Assembly: GCF_000024365.1 (NCBI RefSeq)
Contig: NC_013235.1
Span: 5,890,001 to 5,954,000 of the forward strand
DNA: 64,000 bases
Direction of reading: 5' to 3'
Origin: Nakamurella multipartita DSM 44233
Lineage (GTDB): Bacteria; Actinomycetota; Actinomycetes; Mycobacteriales; Nakamurellaceae
Both the position numbers and the translations under genes were made by a program. The notes below the pieces were generated by a model. That model searched no databases. It was not told the DNA's origin and worked only from the letters and a program-made list of their open reading frames with translations. This document shows, piece after piece, positions 8,119-14,828 of the stretch; the stretch's first letter is position 1, and every line of letters begins with the position of its first letter.

Positions 8119-9417
8119 GTGAGCACGACCGACCCGCGCCGGCTGATCCCGCGGACTGATCGTCTGCTCGCCCTCCCGGCGGCCCGGGACGCCCGGCAGC
8201 GGCTGGGGCCCCAGGCCGTGGGCGCCCTGGTTCGCGACCTGCAGGAGCAGGCCCGGCAGGGCACGATCCGGCCCGAGCAGGTCGAGCCGGCGCTGCTGGA
8301 CGCGCTGCGCCACCCGCCGGCCGGCCTGACCGCCGTGCTCAACGCCACCGGGGTGCTCGTGCACACCAACCTGGGCCGGGCCCCGCTCTCGGCCGCGGCC
8401 GTCACCGCCCTGCTCGACGCCAGCGGCTATGTGGACGTGGAACTGGACCTCGACACCGGCCAGCGATCGCGCCGGGGTGCGGCCGCCCGCGCCGCGCTGC
8501 TGGCCGCCTGCCCATCGGCGCCCGAGGCGCTGGTGGTCAACAACGGCGCCGCCGCCCTGGTCCTGGCCACCACCGCGCTGGCCGCCGGCCGGGAGGTGGT
8601 GATCAGCCGGGGTGAGCTGATCGAGATCGGCGCCGGCTTCCGGTTGCCCGATCTGATCGCCTCGACCGGCGCCCGGCTGCGCGAGGTGGGCACCACCAAC
8701 CGGACCCACCTGCGGGACTACGCCGACGCGATGGGCCCGGACACCGGCTGCCTGCTCAAGGTGCACCCGAGCAACTTCCGGGTGCAGGGTTTCACCGCGG
8801 CCGTCCCGGTCGCCGAACTCCGTGGGCTGACCGGCGAGCACGGGGTACCGCTGGTGGTCGACATCGGCAGCGGGCTGCTGGCTCCCGACCCGTTGCTGCC
8901 CGACGAGCCGGACGCCGCGACGACGCTGACCGACGGCGCCGACCTGGTCACCGCCAGCGGGGACAAGCTGCTCGGCGGCCCGCAGGCCGGCCTCCTGCTG
9001 GGCCGCGCCGATCTGGTGACGACACTCGCCCGGCACCCGTTGGCCCGGGCGGTCCGCGCCGACAAGCTCACCCTGGCCGCCCTGACCGCGACCGTGCTCG
9101 CCGGCCGGACCCCGGTCGGCGACGCGCTGCACGCCGACCCGGACCGGCTGCGCGAGCGGGCCGACCGGCTGGCCGCCGCGGTCGGGGCGCCGGTGGTGGC
9201 CCACGACGGGCGGGTCGGCGGCGGCGGGGCCCCCGGGGTCCCGTTGCCCGGCTGGGCGGTTGCCCTGCCCGAGTCGGCGGCGACGCGGCTGCGCACCGGC
9301 CGGCCGGCGGTGCTGCCCCGGGTACACGACGGCGCCTGCCTGGTCGATCTGCGCTGCATCCCCGAGGCCGACGACGAACGGCTGCTCGGCGCCGTCCGGG
9401 CCGCGCTCGGGAGCTGA
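8119..9417 (+). CDS. selA: L-seryl-tRNA(Sec) selenium transferase
   Basis: PLP enzyme converting Ser-tRNA(Sec) to Sec-tRNA(Sec) using selenophosphate. 432 residues. The fold-type I core is recognisable: NATGVLVHTNLGRAPL near residue 75, VVNNGAAALVLATTALAAGREVVISRGELIEIG in the middle, REVGTTNRTHL, KVHPSNFRVQGF, and the PLP-lysine segment TASGDKLLGGPQAG. Start GTG 8119 places MSTTDPRRLIPRTDRLLALPAARD at the N-terminus, as in other SelA. Three bases separate it from selB, so the two are coupled. The frame is open further upstream through selC but this is not coding. Confidence 0.95.
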   Translation: MSTTDPRRLIPRTDRLLALPAARDARQRLGPQAVGALVRDLQEQARQGTIRPEQVEPALLDALRHPPAGLTAVLNATGVLVHTNLGRAPLSAAAVTALLDASGYVDVELDLDTGQRSRRGAAARAALLAACPSAPEALVVNNGAAALVLATTALAAGREVVISRGELIEIGAGFRLPDLIASTGARLREVGTTNRTHLRDYADAMGPDTGCLLKVHPSNFRVQGFTAAVPVAELRGLTGEHGVPLVVDIGSGLLAPDPLLPDEPDAATTLTDGADLVTASGDKLLGGPQAGLLLGRADLVTTLARHPLARAVRADKLTLAALTATVLAGRTPVGDALHADPDRLRERADRLAAAVGAPVVAHDGRVGGGGAPGVPLPGWAVALPESAATRLRTGRPAVLPRVHDGACLVDLRCIPEADDERLLGAVRAALGS

Positions 9418-9420
9418 GCG

Positions 9421-11232
9421 GTGCCCGACCCCGCCCACGTCGTGGCCACCGCGGGCCACGTCGACCACGGCAAGAGCACGCTGGTCCGCGCGCTGACCGG
9501 GATGGAGCCGGACCGCTGGGCCGAGGAACGCCGGCGCGGCCTGACCATCGACCTGGGGTTCGCCTGGACGACCCTGCCCTCCGGCCGGCCGGTCGCGTTC
9601 GTCGACGTGCCCGGGCACGAACGGTTCCTGGGCAACATGCTGGCCGGGCTCGGCCCGGTGCCGGTGGTCGTGTTCGTGGTGGCCGCCGACGAGGGCTGGC
9701 GGGCGCAGTCGAGCGATCATCGGGACGCGGTGGCCGCGCTGGCCATCGAGCACGGGCTGATCGTCATCAGCCGGGCCGACCGGGCGGCCGACGGTGGCAC
9801 GTCGGCGTTGCGGCAGACCCGGGCCGAACTGGCCACGACCGGGTTGGACGAGGCTCCCGCGGTCACCGTCTCCGCGGTCACCGGCACCGGTCTGGCCGAG
9901 CTGCGGACCGCGCTGGACGGCGTCCTGGCCGCCGTACCGGCCCCGGTGAGCTCCGGCCGGCTGCGGCTGTGGATCGACCGGTCGTTCACCGTCGGCGGGG
10001 CCGGCACGGTGGTCACCGGCACGCTGGCCGCCGGCACCCTGAGCCGGGGCATGCCGCTGCAGGTGCTGGGCCCCGGCTCACTCCGCGACGTCGCCGTCCG
10101 CGGGCTGCAGAGCCGGGGCCAGACCCACGCCACCCTCACCCCGGTCGACCGGGTCGCCCTGAACCTGCGCGGGGTGCCGGTCGATCAGGTCCACCGCGGC
10201 GACGTCCTGCTCACCCCGGACGCCTGGCCGGTCACCGCCCTGCTGGAGGTGCGCCGCACGTCCGGGGCGCCGTTCACCGAGGCCCCCGAACACCTGACCG
10301 TGCACGTGGGCACGGCGGCCCTGCCGGCCCGGGTGCGCCCGTACGACGACGACCATGCCCGGATCACCCTGGACCGCCGGCTGCCGCTGGTGGTGGGCGA
10401 TCGGCTGGTGTTGCGCCATCCGGGCAGCCGCCGGGTGCTGGGCGGGGCGCAGGTCCTGGACGCCGAACCCCCGGCGCTGCGCCGTCGGGGCGACGCCGCG
10501 CGCCGGCTGGCCGTGGTGGCGCGGCTGGACCCCCGCGGCGATGTGGCGGCCGAGGTCGCCCGGCGGGGGGCGGTGCCGGTGGCGCACCTGGGCCGGCTCG
10601 GCCTGCTGGACGCCACCGCCACGCCGCCGCCGCAGGTCCGGGCGGTGGACCGGTGGTGGGTGCACGCACCGACCTTCCAGGCCTGGACGACCCGGCTGCG
10701 CACGGCGGTCGAGGCCCTGCACGACCGAGATCCGCTGGCCGGCGGCCTGTCTCGAGGCGCGGCGGCCGACCTGCTGGCGCTGCCCGACCGCGACCTGCTG
10801 GACGCGGTCGTGACGGCCGCCGACCTGGACTACGCCGGTGGGCACATCCGGCTGCCCGGCACCGGTGACGAGCTCGGGCCGGCCGCCGCGGCCGTGGCCG
10901 AGCTGGAGACCCGCCTGCGGGCCGCCCCGTTCGCGGCGCCCGAGGCCGATGACCTGGCGGCCCTGCAGCTGGGCGCGCGCGAGCTGGCCGCGGCCGAGCG
11001 GGCCGGCCGGGTGCTGCGATTGCGCGACGGGATCGTGCTGCTGCCAACGGCTCCCGCGCTGGCGATGCGGGCTCTGTCCGGTCTGGACCAGCCGTTCACC
11101 ACCAGCCAGGCTCGGGCCGCACTGGCCACCACCCGCCGGGTGGCGATCCCGCTGCTGGAGCACCTGGACGCCCGGGGCTGGACGCGGCGGCTGGACGCCG
11201 GTCACCGCGAGGTCGCCCGGCCGCACGCCTGA
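9421..11232 (+). CDS. selB: Selenocysteine-specific elongation factor
   Basis: GTPase that delivers Sec-tRNA(Sec) to UGA codons marked by a SECIS. 603 residues, GTG start. G1 motif GHVDHGKST near residue 12, G2 region RRRGLTIDLGFAW, G3 DVPGHERF, and a G4 variant SRAD (ISRADRA) where most factors have NKxD, as usual in SelB. EF-Tu-like domains 2 and 3 follow (LRLWIDRSFTVGGAGTVVTGTLAAG). The C-terminal third is the winged-helix region that binds the SECIS RNA (ending ATTRRVAIPLLEHLDARGWTRR). Placed 3 bp after selA. Confidence 0.95.
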   Translation: MPDPAHVVATAGHVDHGKSTLVRALTGMEPDRWAEERRRGLTIDLGFAWTTLPSGRPVAFVDVPGHERFLGNMLAGLGPVPVVVFVVAADEGWRAQSSDHRDAVAALAIEHGLIVISRADRAADGGTSALRQTRAELATTGLDEAPAVTVSAVTGTGLAELRTALDGVLAAVPAPVSSGRLRLWIDRSFTVGGAGTVVTGTLAAGTLSRGMPLQVLGPGSLRDVAVRGLQSRGQTHATLTPVDRVALNLRGVPVDQVHRGDVLLTPDAWPVTALLEVRRTSGAPFTEAPEHLTVHVGTAALPARVRPYDDDHARITLDRRLPLVVGDRLVLRHPGSRRVLGGAQVLDAEPPALRRRGDAARRLAVVARLDPRGDVAAEVARRGAVPVAHLGRLGLLDATATPPPQVRAVDRWWVHAPTFQAWTTRLRTAVEALHDRDPLAGGLSRGAAADLLALPDRDLLDAVVTAADLDYAGGHIRLPGTGDELGPAAAAVAELETRLRAAPFAAPEADDLAALQLGARELAAAERAGRVLRLRDGIVLLPTAPALAMRALSGLDQPFTTSQARAALATTRRVAIPLLEHLDARGWTRRLDAGHREVARPHA

Positions 11233-11260
11233 TCATCGGCAGCGCTGCCACACTGGGCCG

Positions 11261-11692
11261 ATGCTGATCCGTCCCGCGCACGCCGGCGACGTCCCGGAGC
11301 TGGTCGTCCTGCTGGACCAGTGGGGCCATCCGCAACCGGCGGACGTCGTCGCCGCCCAGCTCGCGGACTGGACGCAGACCCCGAACGCCGCCTACCTGGT
11401 GGCCGAGGCCGACGGCACCCTGGTTGGCGCGGTCGCCGTCGCGGCCACCCCGCATCTGGGCCGGCCGGGACGCAGCGCCCGGATCGTCGGGTTGGTGGTG
11501 CGCGCCGGGCAGCGGCGCACCGGGGTGGGCGCGGCCCTGGTGGGCGCGGCCGAGGACCGCGCCCGGGGTTGGAACTGCGACGTCCTGGAGCTGACCTCGT
11601 CGCGAGCCCGCGACGCCGCGCACCCCTTCTACCGGGCCCTGGGTTACCAGGACCAGTCCGATCATCACGCGCGGTATCTGCGGGAGCTCTGA
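11261..11692 (+). CDS. GNAT-family N-acetyltransferase
   Basis: 143 residues beginning MLIRPAHAGDVPELVVLLDQWGHP. The acetyl-CoA binding loop is seen as VRAGQRRTGVGAALVGAAEDRA (Q/R-x-x-G-x-G/A pattern), and the C-terminal FYRALGYQDQSDHHARYL is typical of the domain end. Acceptor unknown. Lies 28 bp after selB on the same strand, so it may be read through from the sel operon, but nothing suggests a selenium role. Confidence 0.85.
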   Translation: MLIRPAHAGDVPELVVLLDQWGHPQPADVVAAQLADWTQTPNAAYLVAEADGTLVGAVAVAATPHLGRPGRSARIVGLVVRAGQRRTGVGAALVGAAEDRARGWNCDVLELTSSRARDAAHPFYRALGYQDQSDHHARYLREL

Positions 11693-11916
11693 CCGGCGGG
11701 TCAGATACCCCGAAGAGCGCCCGAAGTATCCCGTTTGTGCCTTCGTTCTGAAATCTCCCGCCCAGGAGCCATTGTCACGTGGCGCCGGTCGGGCGCAGAC
11801 TGGCGGCGGGTCCGTTCACCGCCGCGCCGGCCCGCCCGTCGATGCTCACGCATGGATCAGGAATCGACGCGCACCCCCGCCGACCGGACGCCATCGCCGG
11901 CCGAAGGGAAGCGCGC

Positions 11917-12789
11917 ATGCAGACACCCGCCCCCGTGGACTACGCCCGGGCGCACAGCGTCGAGCAGGCGCTGGACCTGCTCGACCAGCACGACGGCGAG
12001 GCCCGGCTGATCGCCGGCGGGCACAGCCTCATCCCGATGATGCGGTTGCGGATCGCCCAGCCCGAATGCGTCATCGACATCAACGATCTGACCGAACTGG
12101 ACTACATCCGGGTGACCGGCGATCACCTGAGCATCGGCGCCCTCACCCGGCACAAGACGGTCCTGGCCTCCCCGGTGATCGGCGAGCACTACGCGATCCT
12201 GCACGACGCGGAACGGGTGATCGCCGACCCGATCGTCCGCAATCGCGGCACGGTCGGTGGGTCACTGTGCCAGGCCGACCCGGCCGAGGACCTCAGTGCC
12301 GTCCTGGCCGCCCTACGGGCCGAGGCGGTGATCCGCTCGCGCACCGGATCTCGGGTGGTGCCGGTCCGGGAACTGGACGACGGCCCGTACCAGACGGTGC
12401 TCGAGGACGCCGAGATCCTCACCGAGGTCCGCATTCCCATCCGGCCGGGGGCGGGCAGCGCCTACGAGAAGGTGGAGCGGCGGACCGGGGACTGGGCCGT
12501 CGCCGCCGTCGGCGCCTACCTCGTCCTCGACGGTGGCGTCGTCTCCGACGTGGGCATCGCCCTGGCCGCACTCGGGGTCGAGCACGGCTGCGCCACCGAG
12601 GCCGAGGACTACCTGCGCGGCCGGGAGATCACCGACCAGACCCTGGCCGAGGCCGGCCGGCTCGCCGCGGCGGCCAGCCGGCCCAGCCCCGATCAGCGCG
12701 GGCCGGTCGTCTACAAACGCCATCTCGCCGACGAGCTGACCCGCCGGGCCCTGCGCCGGGCGGCCGATCGCGCCCAGGGAAGGATCTGA
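11917..12789 (+). CDS. coxM: Aerobic CO dehydrogenase, medium (FAD) subunit
   Basis: FAD-binding subunit passing electrons from the 2Fe-2S clusters of CoxS towards the quinone pool. 290 residues. Starts MQTPAPVDYARAHSVEQALDLL; the FAD-binding loops ARLIAGGHSLIPMMRLR (AGGxSLxPxM) near residue 31 and the TVGGSLCQADPAED segment (TxGG) near 110 are both present. ATG 11917 follows GAAGGGAAG. coxS begins one base after its stop. The 224-bp gap upstream holds no gene; the operon promoter should lie there but I cannot place it. Confidence 0.93.
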   Translation: MQTPAPVDYARAHSVEQALDLLDQHDGEARLIAGGHSLIPMMRLRIAQPECVIDINDLTELDYIRVTGDHLSIGALTRHKTVLASPVIGEHYAILHDAERVIADPIVRNRGTVGGSLCQADPAEDLSAVLAALRAEAVIRSRTGSRVVPVRELDDGPYQTVLEDAEILTEVRIPIRPGAGSAYEKVERRTGDWAVAAVGAYLVLDGGVVSDVGIALAALGVEHGCATEAEDYLRGREITDQTLAEAGRLAAAASRPSPDQRGPVVYKRHLADELTRRALRRAADRAQGRI

Positions 12790-12790
12790 C

Positions 12791-13336
12791 ATGCAGGTGC
12801 GGATCACCGTCAACGGCGTCGAGCACGTCAACGAGATCGAGTCCCGGCAACTGCTGGTGCACTACCTGCGCACCACCTTGGGCCTGACCGGAACCCACTG
12901 GGGCTGCGACACCTCGCAGTGCGGGACGTGCGTCGCCTGGCTGGACGAGGAACCGGTCAAGACGTGCACGGTGCTGGCCGCGATGGCCGACGGGCACCGG
13001 GTGCGCACCGTCGAGGGCCTGGCCGACGGGGCCACCCTCGATCCGGTCCAGGTCGGTTTCATGGCCGAACACGGCCTGCAGTGCGGGTTTTGCACCCCGG
13101 GGATGATGATGACCGCCCGGCACCTGCTCGATCACGATCCCGATCCGGACGAGGCCACCATCCGGGAGGCCATCTCCGGTCAGATCTGCCGCTGCACCGG
13201 TTACGAGAACATCGTCCGTGCCGTCCGGCACGCCGCCGGCCATCCGTCCCATCCCTCCGACGCCGCCGGCGCCGACCCGGCCACCGACGGCGACAGCGCC
13301 GTCGTCGGCGAACCCAGCCAGGAGGTCCCGGCATGA
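12791..13336 (+). CDS. coxS: Aerobic CO dehydrogenase, small (2Fe-2S) subunit
   Basis: 181 residues with two [2Fe-2S] domains. N-terminal plant-type cluster: CDTSQCGTC...KTC. C-terminal helical cluster: CGFCTPGMMM and CRCTGYENI. It links the Mo-Cu site of CoxL to the FAD of CoxM. The C-terminal tail after HPSHPSD is an acidic low-complexity extension. Translation stops at TGA 13334-13336, one nucleotide before the IS110 flank, so the insertion leaves the protein intact. Confidence 0.93.
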   Translation: MQVRITVNGVEHVNEIESRQLLVHYLRTTLGLTGTHWGCDTSQCGTCVAWLDEEPVKTCTVLAAMADGHRVRTVEGLADGATLDPVQVGFMAEHGLQCGFCTPGMMMTARHLLDHDPDPDEATIREAISGQICRCTGYENIVRAVRHAAGHPSHPSDAAGADPATDGDSAVVGEPSQEVPA

Positions 13337-13353
13337 CACCCTCTGTGTCAACC

Positions 13354-14592
13354 TCAGGCCGCAAGTTGCCCGCTGTTGATCTTGTTCGCGTTGCCGTGCC
13401 TGGCCGGGTCGTAAGGCTCTCGGTCGAGCCAGCAGCGGTAGATCACGCGCACCCAGGCGCGGGCCAGGACCCGGACGGCGTGCGGGTGGTCGTGCCCGCG
13501 TTGGATAGCTCTGCGGTAGACCTCGGCGGCCCACGGGCTTTGGTGGCGACTGTTGTCGGCGAACGTGGTCATCGCTTTACGGAATCGTTTGTTGCAGGCC
13601 CACCGGAAATGCACGGCATGATATTTACCGGACGCTTTGGTGACCGGGGTCAGGCCGGCCAACGCCGCGACGGCGTCGGGCGAGTCGTAGGCTTGCCGGG
13701 AATCGCCCCACTCGGCGAGCACCTGGGCGGCGTTGATCTGACCCGACCTTGGCAGCGACGTGAAGATCGCGGCGTCCGGGTGCTCCCCGAGGTGGGCGGT
13801 CACCGACCGGTCCAGGTCCTTGCGGGTCTCGCCCAGGGTGCGCAGCACGGCCACCAGCGCCAGCACGGCGTCCCGGACGGCCTCGACCAGGTCCGGGTCG
13901 GTGGTGCCGGCCGGCGCAGCCCGCAATCGGGTCAGCAGCTCCGCGGCCGAGCGGCGACCGGAGTAGCCGTGCTTGACGCAGAACGCGGCCATGCGCTTCT
14001 CACCCAGGCCCGCGGCGTGTTTGGCGGTCGGGTACCGGGTCAGGAACTCCAACGCGATCGGCGACTCGATATCGGCGAAAACCTTGGTGGCGCCGGGCCA
14101 GTGGGCATCGAGCAGGGCGGTCAGCTGGTTCGCCGTGGCGGTCCGCATGGCCACGATGTCATCGCGGGTGCGTACGACCGTACGCAGCGCCCTGGTCGCC
14201 GGGGTGAACGGGGTGGCCGGCCGCAGCCGGTGCGACCGCAGCCGCAGATATTCGGCGATGACGGCGGCGTCGCCGGCGTCGGACTTGGCGCCGGACAGTA
14301 CCTCCCCGTCGCGCCAGGTCTTGATCGCGTTCGGGCTGACCGGCACCACCGGGTAGCCCGCTTCGAGCAGGGCGTCGACCAGCCGACCGTCGGGCCGTTC
14401 CAGGGCGACGCTGACCTGCATCGGGTCGCTGGCCAACCGACCCAGACGGGCCAACAGGGTCGCGAATCCGTCGGCGGTGTGCTCGATCGTGAACTGCGCG
14501 GTGATCTTCCCGGCCGCGTCCTGCACACACACGGCGTGCGTTTGGGCGGCCCAATCGATACCGACGTAGAAATCGCATTCGGGCAGGGACAA
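13354..14592 (-). CDS. IS110-family transposase (DEDD recombinase)
   Basis: 412 residues. N-terminal DEDD RuvC-like domain: YVGIDWAAQTHAV (first Asp) near residue 10, SVALERPDGRLVDALL (Glu), and AKSDAGDAAVIAEYLRL (paired Asp). C-terminal Tnp_IS116 domain: SLPRSGQINAAQVLAEWGD and AGLTPVTKASGKYHAVHFRWACNKRFRKAM, carrying the expected catalytic serine. Starts at TTG 14590-14592, preceded by GAGGAG eight bases upstream. Family knowledge: IS110 recombinases act with a non-coding bridge RNA encoded in the element's non-coding end. The gene looks full length and intact, so the element may be active. Confidence 0.9.
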   Translation of the reverse strand: MSLPECDFYVGIDWAAQTHAVCVQDAAGKITAQFTIEHTADGFATLLARLGRLASDPMQVSVALERPDGRLVDALLEAGYPVVPVSPNAIKTWRDGEVLSGAKSDAGDAAVIAEYLRLRSHRLRPATPFTPATRALRTVVRTRDDIVAMRTATANQLTALLDAHWPGATKVFADIESPIALEFLTRYPTAKHAAGLGEKRMAAFCVKHGYSGRRSAAELLTRLRAAPAGTTDPDLVEAVRDAVLALVAVLRTLGETRKDLDRSVTAHLGEHPDAAIFTSLPRSGQINAAQVLAEWGDSRQAYDSPDAVAALAGLTPVTKASGKYHAVHFRWACNKRFRKAMTTFADNSRHQSPWAAEVYRRAIQRGHDHPHAVRVLARAWVRVIYRCWLDREPYDPARHGNANKINSGQLAA

Positions 14593-14800
14593 CTCAACAA
14601 CTCCTCACAACGGCAGCGACGACTCGGCGAGGAGGCCGATCACCGGGCGGTCACTGACTGGCGCTCTGCGGCGCGTCCCTCTGTTGCCGGTCTACAGCCC
14701 CGCGAGAACCGGGGGCGGCGGTGTCATGCAGGCCGTCGAACGGCGACCGGCACAGGCCGTCACCCCGGCTCCCGCCGAGTCCCTACAACGAGCACCCTCT
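14593..14800 (-). ncRNA. Candidate bridge-RNA region of the IS110 element
   Basis: 208 bp of non-coding DNA upstream of the transposase, in the position and size where IS110-group elements encode the bridge RNA that pairs with target and donor DNA. Read on the minus strand it contains compact hairpins (GCCGT-TCG-ACGGC; CCGGT...ACCGG; GCCCC...GGGGC) and two copies of GACGGCCTG (14729-14737 and 14753-14761 on the plus strand). The bases at 14720-14729 are an exact 10-nt reverse complement of the target flank at 13331-13340 (GCATGACACC). Promoter and RNA ends are not visible to me. Confidence 0.45.
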
Positions 14801-14828
14801 CAGGGCCCGCAACAAGGAGTGTTCACCA

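Larger units (their letters stand above)
13337..14800 (-). mobile_element. IS110-family insertion sequence inserted between coxS and coxL
   Basis: The element contains one transposase gene (13354-14592, minus). An 8-bp direct repeat CACCCTCT occurs at 13337-13344 and 14793-14800; removing one copy and the interior restores a compact coxS-coxL junction of 36 bp. Element length is about 1456 bp plus the shared core. As in IS110-group elements there are no terminal inverted repeats, a very short non-coding 3' end (9 bp) and a long non-coding 5' end (about 200 bp). Exact ends cannot be fixed within the 8-bp repeat. Orientation is opposite to the cox operon. Confidence 0.8.

Noticed and set aside
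13354..14592. IS110 transposase as an antisense artefact of a plus-strand gene (13331-14832 frame)
   Set aside because: The minus-strand protein has the full DEDD and Tnp_IS116 motifs; the plus-strand frame has shadow composition.
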